Assembly (NCBI GenBank): GCA_025922795.1
Contig: JAICHC010000009.1
Span: 1 to 15,107, forward strand
Length of the DNA: 15,107 nucleotides
Direction: 5' to 3'
Origin: Candidatus Binatia bacterium
GTDB lineage: Bacteria; Desulfobacterota_B; Binatia; UBA9968
The position numbers and the translations under genes are program-made. Below the pieces are notes generated by a model. It ran no database searches. It was given only the letters and a program-made list of their open reading frames with translations, and had not been told where the DNA came from. Within the stretch, counting starts at the first letter, position 1, and every line of letters begins with the position of its first letter. Below are positions 8,401-14,767 of this stretch, piece by piece.

Positions 8401-8578
8401 CGCCAAGCTCAGCCCGCAACTGGGTTCGAGCTTCGATCTCGTCGATCAGAAATCGACGGACCTCGCCGACACGCATCAGGTGATAAAAAGCCAAGCTGGA
8501 AACAACTACGAGAAGGATTAGAGTCGCAGTGACAAAACCGACGATCTTGAGAAGTCTTCTCATGCGCGGACCGGTCAC
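5459..8578 (-). CDS. AsmA/YhdP-like envelope protein with N-terminal membrane anchor
   Basis: A 1039-residue protein with one N-terminal transmembrane segment (about residues 9-31) after a basic MRRLLK. A very long beta-rich periplasmic region follows, with the alternating hydrophobic pattern of AsmA-like proteins. Residues about 863-1010 form the AsmA-type C-terminal domain (LNGDFNLRIEDGTINRM, then GAGRIDLPRDEVDF and FTIQGRIDDPTITP). A short Pro/Ala/Glu-rich tail closes the protein. E. coli relatives (YhdP, TamB, YdbH) bridge the periplasm and move phospholipids to the outer membrane; the same role here is inference. The longest frame starts at a GTG at 8578. The ATG at 8563 is equally plausible, and neither has a good Shine-Dalgarno. 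A weak minus-strand promoter-like pair lies upstream (TTGCGC at 8667-8672, TAGATT at 8644-8649, 17-base spacer). It heads the string that continues with the glutaredoxin-like gene. Confidence 0.92.
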   Translation of the reverse strand: MTGPRMRRLLKIVGFVTATLILLVVVSSLAFYHLMRVGEVRRFLIDEIEARTQLRAELGAADLEIGWITGIGFRDLALSEPEAARPAITAERVTARLALLPLLRRQIVFYEIRAQRPAAQFVRDPNGRFPLLDKLLNLPLLKQQNSEFTLDLRSLKIEDADIGLQDQGAKERFGQWRLVNADLDLERLRGQRLRALIADLLQRPPTTAEAAALAFELRGTLLRDGAKINLKARGRLAFPKEILALDEARWDGDVEVVNVPAELVKDYFIAGLPIQSMTGYFAQRVHVEGNFATSLHLKGAVEFRELGLDAPELFLSPLTGAGGRTTFEIDLSRRGVQAARADFRSNDIKFSLQAEVAALDSNDPYLRLSLSNLSAPAAGLIKYLPLKIAGSQVLEDSAQSIQAGQVEVKKASFNGALSELRQLRAAGAKQISLEAGLRDFSGKPSFEGALPLRSVQGNLTIAEGVLAFENFRGAYGDSRFSDVAGNFNLTPEQFGRLDVQARGDVNLTELKEQIAPQLSPRTAKHLATVQDLSGRGMVDFALKRAPNAPLHFEAKIALEQVRLRYDDIALDGLHGEIAVTPKEIKGEKIQAQLGGSPIQIQLALKDYDGEDGAFDLGIASPGVKSAVMSRLLLDGGSVQDSGMVRGSLRYFGSVRDRSRRKLTGHLELSNVQLTVRPLLQPLRELNGTINIDESGIDFVNLAALLAGVPATASGRWGYAGKPQLVFDFAAPNLDITYLISQIDPESSELYASLVAEGKIALSKGRIKNFDFSDLRTEAAVDRRVWRLTNLTARSAGGAIQGVTTIFDRPDTLGLRTESKIRSIPIEAFLNWFGVTTTEMTGKVHLTGQLETEGKNDAERKQNLNGDFNLRIEDGTINRMRILVQILNLLDLSRWFTFQLPDLTKQGIRFRAITGDFKVTQGVYATENLIVDSSDLRMTGAGRIDLPRDEVDFLIAVRPFAGIDSAINQIPVLGRGIAAIKNSFLVASFTIQGRIDDPTITPAPLGTLSEMFWSVLGIPKNIVGLGEGETKGEPAKAPAP

Positions 8579-8960
8579 AGTGGAACGAAGTGTCGCGGAG
8601 GCTGCATCGGCAGATCGCCGCTGGGTTACTTTGTCTGCGGCACAATCTAGAGGAAGTCCTTCGGCGGCGCAAGGGAAGATAAGTCGAGCCTGGATTTTCC
8701 ACGTGCGCCGTGATCTTGGCTGGCTGTCGACGTGGCTGCGCGCGTGTCGGAAATCTCTCGGAAGGTCGATTGACTCATATGTTCCGGCGACTCATCGGAG
8801 GTCAGAAAGCTGGAAGCCTACTGTTATGGCAGCGTCGGCCGACGCATTTCGCTGAGCTGCGGAATGCCTCGGCGCTAATCACCTTGACAGCCCATAATGA
8901 ACTTGTTAGATAAAACAAACTTTTGAGCCACGCATCTGGAAATCGCTTGGGGGAAATCTT
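8579..8960. other. 382-base gene-free region between divergent genes
   Basis: No convincing coding frame is visible here. The short frames present are rich in Arg, Ser and Cys, have no family features and mostly mirror each other across strands. What can be seen is a weak minus-strand promoter candidate for the AsmA-like gene and a better plus-strand promoter for the HTH gene at its right end. The remaining stretch, about 8700-8880, holds nothing I recognise and could be a decayed gene. Confidence 0.6.
8884..8912 (+). promoter_or_regulatory. Candidate sigma-70 promoter for the HTH-methyltransferase pair
   Basis: A perfect TTGACA (8884-8889) is followed at 17 bases by TAGATA (8907-8912), giving a 5' leader of about 40 bases before the ATG at 8961. 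A small inverted repeat, TTGTT (8903-8907) and AACAA (8914-8918), straddles the -10 box and could be an operator, for example for self-regulation by the HTH protein. Confidence 0.5.
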
Positions 8961-9155
8961 ATGCTAGAGAGAGACGAGGAACTACTCAACAGCAAGCAGG
9001 TTGCCGTAATCCTGGATATCAGCCCGGATACCGTCAACGAGTTCGCCCGCAAGAACATTCTGCCCGCTTTTAAGAAAGGAAAACAGTGGAGATTTCGCAA
9101 ACGGGATATCTCCATATTTTACAAAAAACAGCCTAGAGATATTCGCGACGCCTAA
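8961..9155 (+). CDS. Small excisionase-type helix-turn-helix DNA-binding protein
   Basis: A 64-residue protein made of one MerR/excisionase-like winged HTH (HTH_17 type). The segment LLNSKQVAVILDISPDTVNE (8-27) gives the two helices of the HTH. ARKNILPAFKKGKQWRFRKR (29-48) is the characteristic wing, where a G/KxxWRF/R element precedes a final helix (DISIFYKK). The start ATG at 8961 has a GGGGGA Shine-Dalgarno 7 bases upstream. Such proteins act as phage excisionases or as small transcription regulators. No integrase or attachment site is nearby, and the gene sits 27 bases upstream of a methyltransferase gene in the same direction, so a regulator of that unit is more likely. Target DNA is unknown. 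Confidence 0.88.
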   Translation: MLERDEELLNSKQVAVILDISPDTVNEFARKNILPAFKKGKQWRFRKRDISIFYKKQPRDIRDA

Positions 9156-9164
9156 CGGCGCGCA

Positions 9165-9178
9165 GGTTGGGGTTGGGG
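9165..9178 (+). promoter_or_regulatory. G-rich ribosome-binding region of the methyltransferase gene
   Basis: GGTTGGGGTTGGGG is a tandem GGGGTT-like run ending 4 bases before the ATG at 9183. It includes the Shine-Dalgarno (GGGGA). The spacing of G-tracts would allow a two-layer G-quadruplex in the mRNA that could limit ribosome access. This is seen only as base composition. Confidence 0.4.
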
Positions 9179-9182
9179 ACAA

Positions 9183-9836
9183 ATGGCAGACATCGAGGCA
9201 CATGAAAGCAAGATTTACTCGGAATTTGCGCCGCTCTACGATAAGATCTTTGGCAAAATATTTTATAATCGCCTAGAACAGGTCATCGAAAATCTCGACA
9301 TTCCACCCGGGGCTCGGGTCCTAGAAGTCGGCGCCGGCACCGGCACCTCATTCCCGGCCTACCCTTCGCACTGCGAAATCACCGGCGTCGATCTCGCGCC
9401 CGATATGCTGGCGCGCGCCCGCCAAAAAATTGAAGAGAACGGCTGGTCGCATTTCATTAAAGTCCTGGAGATGAACGCCCTTGACCTCAAGTTTCCCGAC
9501 AACACCTTCGACTACGTCATGGCGTTTCACGTCGTCACCGTGGTACCCGATCCCGTGCGCATGATCGCGGAAGCGAAACGAGTCTGTAAACCGGGCGGGC
9601 GAATTGTCATAGTCAATCATTTCACTAGCGACCGGCGCGTTCTTGGTTCTCTCACCCAGGCACTCGATCCGATGACGAGATGGCTGGGGTGGCGCACCGA
9701 CCTCAAGCTAAAACCATTCATCAAAACCACCGGACTCAAAGTTGAGACGATTTACAAATTGAATAAAGCATCCCTCTACACGGTCGTGCTTTGCCGCAAA
9801 GAGTCCCGCTCCTTCAGCCCGACACGCGAGCTATAG
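9183..9836 (+). CDS. pmtA: SAM-dependent methyltransferase, probable phosphatidylethanolamine N-methyltransferase (PmtA, Rhodobacter type)
   Basis: A 217-residue class I methyltransferase. Motif I is VLEVGAGTG (46-54), the SAM-ribose acidic residue is Asp70 (TGVD), motif II is FDYVMAFHVVTVVPDP (109-124), and motif III is KPGGRIVIVNHF (136-147). The combination VTVVPDP, IVNHF and the LGWRTDLKL segment (168-176) matches Rhodobacter sphaeroides-type PmtA. That enzyme methylates phosphatidylethanolamine stepwise to phosphatidylcholine at the cytoplasmic membrane face. The N-terminal YSEFAPLYDKIFGKIF (12-27) is typical of this group. A UbiE/COQ5-type or other lipid methyltransferase remains possible. 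It follows the HTH gene by 27 bases with a G-rich Shine-Dalgarno and is probably cotranscribed with it. The 146 bases after it, up to tatA, show no clear terminator or gene. Confidence 0.82.
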   Translation: MADIEAHESKIYSEFAPLYDKIFGKIFYNRLEQVIENLDIPPGARVLEVGAGTGTSFPAYPSHCEITGVDLAPDMLARARQKIEENGWSHFIKVLEMNALDLKFPDNTFDYVMAFHVVTVVPDPVRMIAEAKRVCKPGGRIVIVNHFTSDRRVLGSLTQALDPMTRWLGWRTDLKLKPFIKTTGLKVETIYKLNKASLYTVVLCRKESRSFSPTREL

Positions 9837-9982
9837 ACTGGCTCGACTGCTTATATCTTAGACGAAACTATCTGCTGCCGCCATCTCCGCGGGTAGGTCA
9901 CGTTATGGAATAGGCTGAAAGATTGGTTGCAAGCTAAACGGAGGGAATCTTTTGGTCGCTGAGCACGCTGCCGAGCAACCCA

Positions 9983-10189
9983 TTAACGAGGCAAATCTTT
10001 GGGCGGATCCTTTTTCGCTTCCTTGTCGTTGGCATCATCCTCTTCCGTTTCAGCGCCGGTTACGCCCTTTTTGAAGTCGCGGATCGCCTTGCCGAGTCCG
10101 CTGCCGATCTGGGGTAGCTTGCTCGGTCCGAATATGACCAGAGCGATCACCAAAATCACCATCAGTTCCGGCACGCCAAGTCCAAACAT
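9983..10189 (-). CDS. tatA: Sec-independent (twin-arginine) translocase subunit TatA/TatE
   Basis: A 68-residue protein with the TatA layout. A short periplasmic N-terminus leads to a transmembrane helix (about 5-20, ELMVILVIALVIFG). A hinge FGPSKLPQIGSGLGKAIRDF follows, forming the amphipathic helix (about 22-42), and the tail is charged and acidic. TatA oligomers form the pore that exports folded proteins carrying twin-arginine signals, together with TatC (and TatB), which are not in the window. A strong AGGAGG-type Shine-Dalgarno lies between the degP stop and its ATG. The 8-base gap makes an operon with degP likely. Confidence 0.96.
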   Translation of the reverse strand: MFGLGVPELMVILVIALVIFGPSKLPQIGSGLGKAIRDFKKGVTGAETEEDDANDKEAKKDPPKDLPR

Positions 10190-10197
10190 GAAACCTC

Positions 10198-11640
10198 CTA
10201 ACTCTTCCGTCTCATGGCGAAGAATACCGCGTTATCGCCGCGTTGCACAAGCAGCAAGATCCGATCGCCGCGCCGTCCTTGGCGCGTTGCGCGCTCAAAT
10301 TCTTTAACATTGCTGACCGCCCTCTGATTCACTTCGCGGATGACATCCGCCGGTTCGATCCCGACTTGGTCCGCCGGGCCACCCGCCTGAACTTCGATCA
10401 CTAACACACCCTTCGCGGAGCTCAACCCCAGCCGGCGCACGGTTTCCGGCGTGATTCTCTCGACTCGTAGTCCCAACTCTGGATCGCGCGCTTCGATCTG
10501 CTCGTTCGGATCGCTGTCGTCGGGCAGTTCGCCGATCTTTACCGCGATCGTTTGCTCCTTCTTGTCGCGCACAATCTTTAAGACAATCCGCTGGCCGGGC
10601 GGCGTGTCAGCTATGATGCTCGGAAAAACGGCGCTTCGCGGCACCGGTTTGCCGTTGAACTCAACAATGAGATCGCCGGCTTTTAGGCCGGCTTCGGCGG
10701 CCGGGCTAGGATTGGTGACATCCGTCACGACGGCGGTTTCGCGGTGATTTGGTTTGAGGGCAAGCGCCGCCGTCATCGTCGGATGAAGATCCTGGGCGCG
10801 CACGCCGAGCCAGCCGCGCACGACACGACCGTTCTTGCGCAGCTGGTCCACCACCTTGCGCGCCAAATTGATTGGAATGGCGAAACCGATACCGACATTG
10901 CCGCCCGACTGGCTGAATATTGCGCTATTGACGCCGACGACTTCACCCATAGCGTTGATCAGCGGTCCGCCGCTATTACCGGGATTGATCGAGGCATCGG
11001 TCTGAATGAAGTTATCGTAGGGTCCGGCGCCGATGGTCCGTCCCTTGGCGCTGACAATCCCCGCAGTGACCGTATGCTCCAGCCCGAACGGATTTCCGAT
11101 TGCCATGACCCAGTCGCCGACATCCAACTGGCTCGCTGTGCCGAGCTTGGCAAAGCGCAGCTTCAGACCCGTTTTTCGAATCTTGATCAAAGCCAAATCC
11201 GTGCGGGCATCCTTACCGATCAAACGCGCTTCGTGCTCGCTGTGATCCGAGAGTTTTACCTTGATCACATCCGCGTTCCGCACTAGATGATAGTTTGTTA
11301 AGATCTCTCCATCTTCACTGATGACAATACCCGAGCCGAGACTGCGCTGGTTGGTTTCCCGTGGCGCAGCTTCGCCGAAGAACCGGTTAAGAAAATCTTC
11401 GATCGGATCATTCGCACCAGAGCGCATCGAACGCTGTGATGTCGTGGAGATATTCGCCACGACTGGCATGGTTTTCTTGGCAACGGCGGCAAATGAAGGC
11501 GGCCGCCCACCTTCAATGGCGTTGAAACTGGCCGCTTCAGATCGCGTGTTTGCGAGCGACGCAACCATGACCAGGATCGCCGCCACTGTTCGGCCCCGAG
11601 TTAAGTTTGTTTTTTGACGGTAAGGCATCGTCGTTTTCAC
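10198..11640 (-). CDS. degP: Periplasmic serine protease, DegP/HtrA (Do) family
   Basis: A 480-residue HtrA-family protease/chaperone that degrades or holds misfolded envelope proteins. A signal peptide covers about residues 1-37 (hydrophobic core AAILVMVASLA). The trypsin-like domain carries the full triad: His118 (TNYHLV), Asp148 (RTDLALIKI) and Ser223 (GNSGGPL). Two PDZ domains follow at about 275-365 (GWLGVRAQDL onward) and 385-475 (GPADQVGIEPADVI), the DegP/DegQ arrangement. The longest frame starts with GTG at 11640; the ATG at 11628 gives a signal peptide of more normal length and neither has a strong Shine-Dalgarno. It is divergent from mgtE across a 142-base gap and followed after 8 bases by tatA. 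Confidence 0.96.
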   Translation of the reverse strand: MKTTMPYRQKTNLTRGRTVAAILVMVASLANTRSEAASFNAIEGGRPPSFAAVAKKTMPVVANISTTSQRSMRSGANDPIEDFLNRFFGEAAPRETNQRSLGSGIVISEDGEILTNYHLVRNADVIKVKLSDHSEHEARLIGKDARTDLALIKIRKTGLKLRFAKLGTASQLDVGDWVMAIGNPFGLEHTVTAGIVSAKGRTIGAGPYDNFIQTDASINPGNSGGPLINAMGEVVGVNSAIFSQSGGNVGIGFAIPINLARKVVDQLRKNGRVVRGWLGVRAQDLHPTMTAALALKPNHRETAVVTDVTNPSPAAEAGLKAGDLIVEFNGKPVPRSAVFPSIIADTPPGQRIVLKIVRDKKEQTIAVKIGELPDDSDPNEQIEARDPELGLRVERITPETVRRLGLSSAKGVLVIEVQAGGPADQVGIEPADVIREVNQRAVSNVKEFERATRQGRRGDRILLLVQRGDNAVFFAMRRKS

Positions 11641-11722
11641 AATTCTTTAAGCCTCGTTTCGACTGGCTCCTACACTAGCAAATTATGGTTCCGGATTTAA
11701 CTCTGCCCCGAACGGCCCAGAC

Positions 11723-11732
11723 GTTTGCAAAC
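11723..11732. promoter_or_regulatory. 10-bp palindrome in the degP/mgtE divergent region
   Basis: GTTTGCAAAC is a perfect 10-base dyad placed centrally between the two divergent genes. It is flanked by a second, looser inverted pair, CAGAC (11719-11723) and GTCTG (11739-11743). It could be an operator, but I recognise no regulator consensus. Confidence 0.18.
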
Positions 11733-11747
11733 ACGCCGGTCTGTAGT

Positions 11748-11786
11748 ATGGGAAAAAGGATGTTTTCCGCTCGGAAACAAAAATGA
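11748..11786 (+). promoter_or_regulatory. Possible mgtE leader: short upstream ORF and alternative hairpins
   Basis: An ORF beginning at ATG 11748 reads MGKRMFSARKQK, or MFSARKQK from the in-frame ATG at 11760, which has GGGA 6 bases upstream. Its TGA (11784-11786) overlaps the mgtE ATG as ATGA. In the same stretch TTTTCC (11763-11768) can pair upstream with GGAAAA (11751-11756). Its TTTCC can instead pair downstream with GGAAA (11773-11777), which contains the only weak Shine-Dalgarno of mgtE. Known bacterial Mg2+ transporter genes often have leader peptides or leader RNA switches; a comparable role here is inference. Confidence 0.35.
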
Positions 11787-13135
11787 AGCCGGCACCGATT
11801 GATTACGATACCGTGCGCGAGATGCTGCGCACGGCTACGCCCGACCGAATCTTGCGGTTCATCGGCAAGAGCCATCCGGCCGACATCGCTCTGCTGTTCA
11901 AGGGGCTCGAAAGCGGCGAAGTGCGCCAGCTCTTCGATATCCTGTTCACTGGGCGCCGCGCCGACAAGACTCTTAAGGAGCTCCCGGCTGATCTTTTGCC
12001 GGATATTCTGGAGTTGATCGACGACGAGAAAATCGGCCGTTTGATCGTTCGCGCCGATCCGGACGACGCCGTCTCGTTTGTCGACGCATTGCCCGACGAG
12101 CGGCGCGAAAGAATCATGGCCCTCCTCGATCCCGAGCGCCAGGCGGCGGTGCGCGAAATCATTAATTACCCCGAAGGCACGGTCGGCAGACTCATGACGA
12201 CCGAGTTTATGGCGCTCCCTCCCGACACGACCGCCCAAGGCGCCATCGACAAGATCCGCGAGCGCGGCGAGCTGGAAAGTTTTTTCTACTTATACGTCGT
12301 GGATGGCGATGGCAAGCTCGTCGGCGTCGTGCCGATCCGCAACTTGGTGATCGCGCCGCGCGACCGGACGCTCAAGGAAATGATGATCGCCGATCCGGTC
12401 AAAGCCAACGTCTTTATGGACCAGGAAGAAGCGGCCCGGCTGGTGTCTCGCTATGAGCTTCTCGCGCTGCCGATCGTCGATGAGGCCGGCCGTCTCGAAG
12501 GCATCATTACCGTTGACGACGTCATCGACATCATCAACCAGGAAACCACCGAAGACATGTATCGGATGGTCGGCTTGGCCGAGGAAGACCGCGTCTTCAC
12601 GCCGGTCTCGCGCTCGGTCAAGATGCGACTCCCCTGGACGTTTTTGAATCTTTTAACGGCCATGCTCGCCGCCTCGGTAGTCGGCCTGTTCGAAGGCACC
12701 TTGCACGAGATCGTCGCACTGGTGACTTTCATGCCCGTGGTCGCGGGGGTCGGCGGCAACGGCGCGACTCAAACCGCGACGGTCATCATTCGCGCGATTG
12801 CGCTTGGTGAGTTGGAATTTGCTTCGGCCTGGAAAGCGATCGTTAAACAGGTTTCGGTAAACGTTTGCATCGCCCTGGCAGCCGGCGGCCTGATCGCCCT
12901 GGCGGCGATCCTATGGAAGGGCAACCCTTATCTCGGCATCGTGCTGGCCATCGCCCTCATTCTCAACCTCGGCTTGATGGCTGGAATCGCCGGCGCGGTT
13001 ATCCCTTTATTGCTTAAGGCGCTCGGCTTCGATCCGGCGCTCGGTTCCGGCATTATCGTCACCGGATTGACCGACGCATTCGGTTTTCTGTCATTTCTCG
13101 GTCTGGCAACGTTGTTTCGCCATTATCTAGTCTAG
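11783..13135 (+). CDS. mgtE: Magnesium transporter MgtE
   Basis: A 450-residue inner-membrane Mg2+ channel of normal MgtE length and architecture. The N-terminal helical-repeat domain (about 10-130) is followed by two CBS domains (about 135-195 and 200-255, with PIVDEAGRLEGIITVDDVID in the second). A plug-helix region and five transmembrane helices (about 284-446) complete it. The conserved pore motif PVVAGVGGNGATQTA (318-332) is intact. So is the acidic selectivity residue in the last helix (Asp431 in TDAFGF). In the family, Mg2+ bound between the N and CBS domains closes the channel when the cell is replete. The start is fixed by an in-frame stop at 11744-11746; its Shine-Dalgarno is weak (GGAAAC). 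The gene ends tail to tail with the flippase-type gene, sharing CTAG. Confidence 0.97.
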   Translation: MKPAPIDYDTVREMLRTATPDRILRFIGKSHPADIALLFKGLESGEVRQLFDILFTGRRADKTLKELPADLLPDILELIDDEKIGRLIVRADPDDAVSFVDALPDERRERIMALLDPERQAAVREIINYPEGTVGRLMTTEFMALPPDTTAQGAIDKIRERGELESFFYLYVVDGDGKLVGVVPIRNLVIAPRDRTLKEMMIADPVKANVFMDQEEAARLVSRYELLALPIVDEAGRLEGIITVDDVIDIINQETTEDMYRMVGLAEEDRVFTPVSRSVKMRLPWTFLNLLTAMLAASVVGLFEGTLHEIVALVTFMPVVAGVGGNGATQTATVIIRAIALGELEFASAWKAIVKQVSVNVCIALAAGGLIALAAILWKGNPYLGIVLAIALILNLGLMAGIAGAVIPLLLKALGFDPALGSGIIVTGLTDAFGFLSFLGLATLFRHYLV

Positions 13136-14100
13136 CGCGCTCTTTGCAGCGCGTCAGCCCGGGGCATTTGCTGAAACAGGAAGAGCAGCCCGCCGAGCAA
13201 GCTATCCAACGCCACAATCAAGAACAACAAAATCCCGAAAGCGGCGCCCTGCTCCGTGCCGATGCCGATCACCGCCAAAAGAAAAATGTAACCGCCTTCG
13301 CGCAGCCCAAGCCCGTTAAAGCTGATCGGAATTGCCGAAAACGTTCCGACCAGCGGATAGATAATCAGGCAAAAGGAAAACGGCACTTCCAAACCCAGCG
13401 CGCGCCCCATGACCGTATGCATCCATGCCTGAACCAGATGAACCGTTAGCGAAAGCAAAGCCGCCGTCAACAATGCGCGCCAACACAGCCGATAGCTTCT
13501 CATGGCGAGGCGCAATTTAACCGCGAGTTGATGGCCGTTTTCGGGTAAAAATCGCTTCAAAACAGGCGTGAGCAATGCGCCGAGCAGCAGCCCCAGAGCC
13601 AGCAAAAAAGTTGCCGTGCGGACGGCCTGAGGCACGGCGTAGTTCGGAATCAACAAAAGCCCCAAGGCACCGAGCCAACCCAACACCACCATCCCGATGG
13701 CGCGATCCATCAACACTGACAGGGCGGCGTGAACCGTGGTCACGGCGCGCCCTTTGGCGTGGGCTTCCTCGTCCTTCACGAGGTAGTAAACCCGGGTTAC
13801 ATCGCCGCCGACCGTGCTCGGCGCGAACAGATTGAAGAACATGCCGATTAAATAATATTGGACTAGATCTTTAAACGGCGTCTCAATGCCGAGCGGCCGC
13901 GCCAAGGTCGTCCAACGAAACGCGCTAATCCCCTGGGTGACCAAGTAGACCGCGAGCGCCAGAGCGATATAGGAGAAGTTCGCCGAAAGGAAGGTTTCCA
14001 AGAAACGCTCGATGTGAATGCGCGAGAGCAAATAACCGATGAGCCCCGCGCTGACGAGAAGCTTCAGAAGAAAAAAGATGATGGGTTTTAGTTTTTTCAT
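13132..14100 (-). CDS. Lysylphosphatidylglycerol synthase/flippase transmembrane-domain protein (YbhN/UPF0104 type)
   Basis: A 322-residue polytopic membrane protein with about eight hydrophobic segments. The family-defining stretches are present: RWTTLARPLGI (62-72), the motif YYLIGMFFNLFAPSTVGGDV (81-100) followed by TRVYYL, and near the C-terminus FSAIPISFNGLGLREGGYIF (about 256-275). These match the LPG_synthase_TM (PF03706) family, which is the flippase half of MprF without its aminoacyl-transferase domain. Relatives occur near glycolipid, hopanoid and archaeal N-glycan genes, and the cargo is usually unknown. Its ATG overlaps the purN stop by 4 bases (ATGA), so it is probably translated in coupling with purN, although no functional link to purine synthesis is obvious. 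Confidence 0.9.
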   Translation of the reverse strand: MKKLKPIIFFLLKLLVSAGLIGYLLSRIHIERFLETFLSANFSYIALALAVYLVTQGISAFRWTTLARPLGIETPFKDLVQYYLIGMFFNLFAPSTVGGDVTRVYYLVKDEEAHAKGRAVTTVHAALSVLMDRAIGMVVLGWLGALGLLLIPNYAVPQAVRTATFLLALGLLLGALLTPVLKRFLPENGHQLAVKLRLAMRSYRLCWRALLTAALLSLTVHLVQAWMHTVMGRALGLEVPFSFCLIIYPLVGTFSAIPISFNGLGLREGGYIFLLAVIGIGTEQGAAFGILLFLIVALDSLLGGLLFLFQQMPRADALQRAR

Positions 14101-14759
14101 TCTTCGAGCGGCGGTTCGATGAGCGCTTGTTTTTCATCTTTGCCCGGCCGATCCACCAGGACTTTGCGGCCGACCACCTTGAGGCGGCTTTCGGCGTAGA
14201 GTTGAATGGCGCGCGGATAAATCCGGTGTTCCTGCTCGAGAATTCTGGCCGCCAGGGTTTCGCCTGTGTCGTCGGCAAAAACCGGCACGACCGCCTGGAT
14301 GATGATCGGCCCTTCGTCGCATTCCTCATTGACGAAGTGGACGGTACAGCCGGAGAAACGAACGCCGTGATCGACCGCCCTTTGCTGCACGTGCAGGCCC
14401 GGAAACGACGGCAACAGCGCCGGGTGAATGTTCATAATCCGGTTGGAATACGCCTTGATGAATGCGGGCGAAAGCAAGCGCATGAATCCGGCGAGCACGA
14501 CGAGTTCCACGCCGCGGGCCTGTAGCACAGCGATGACGGCTCGATCGTAGTCTTCACGGCTGCAAAAACGTCGATGGTTGAGAACTTCGACGGCAATGCC
14601 GTGGTTGCGCGCACGCACCAAACCGTAGGCATCGGCCTTGTTGCTCAGCACCACTTCGATCTTGGCGTCGAGCTTTCCTGCTTCGATAGCGTCGATGATC
14701 GCCTGCAAATTCGTCCCGCTGCCCGATATGAGAACGCCGATGGAAACCTGCCGTGCCAT
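14097..14759 (-). CDS. purN: Phosphoribosylglycinamide formyltransferase (GART), PurN
   Basis: A 220-residue PurN that transfers a formyl group from 10-formyltetrahydrofolate to GAR, the third step of de novo purine synthesis. The phosphate loop SGSGTN (12-17) and catalytic Asn110, His112 (NIHPALLPSFPG) and Asp148 (NEECDEGPII) are all present. The C-terminal helix and strand (YPRAIQLYAESRLKV) match the family. The open frame extends upstream to 14870, but that would overlap purM. The ATG at 14759 has GAGAGA upstream, lies 8 bases after the purM stop, and gives the usual length. Confidence 0.97.
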   Translation of the reverse strand: MARQVSIGVLISGSGTNLQAIIDAIEAGKLDAKIEVVLSNKADAYGLVRARNHGIAVEVLNHRRFCSREDYDRAVIAVLQARGVELVVLAGFMRLLSPAFIKAYSNRIMNIHPALLPSFPGLHVQQRAVDHGVRFSGCTVHFVNEECDEGPIIIQAVVPVFADDTGETLAARILEQEHRIYPRAIQLYAESRLKVVGRKVLVDRPGKDEKQALIEPPLEE

Positions 14760-14767
14760 ACTATCTC

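Noticed and set aside
8409..8702. 97-codon minus-strand frame reaching into the 8579-8960 gap
   Set aside because: It overlaps the AsmA-like gene in another frame, is Arg/Ser/Cys rich and has no Shine-Dalgarno or family features.
8961..9155. HTH protein as a phage or integrative-element excisionase
   Set aside because: No integrase, attachment repeat, tRNA or other mobile gene is present, and the gene is arranged in an operon with a metabolic methyltransferase.
9837..9982. Intrinsic terminator or small RNA between the methyltransferase gene and tatA
   Set aside because: Only very short inverted pairs (such as CGAGC and GCTCG near 9829-9843) are present, without a following T-run.
11725..11749. 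TTGCAA and TAGTAT as an mgtE promoter
   Set aside because: The spacing is only 13 bases, too short for a sigma-70 promoter.
11641..11782. Classical Mg2+ riboswitch (M-box) before mgtE
   Set aside because: The whole gap is 142 bases shared with a divergent gene, and none of the long paired helices of an M-box can be traced.
11675..12238. 187-codon minus-strand frame across the mgtE start
   Set aside because: It overlaps conserved MgtE N-terminal coding sequence antisense and has no motif or plausible start context.
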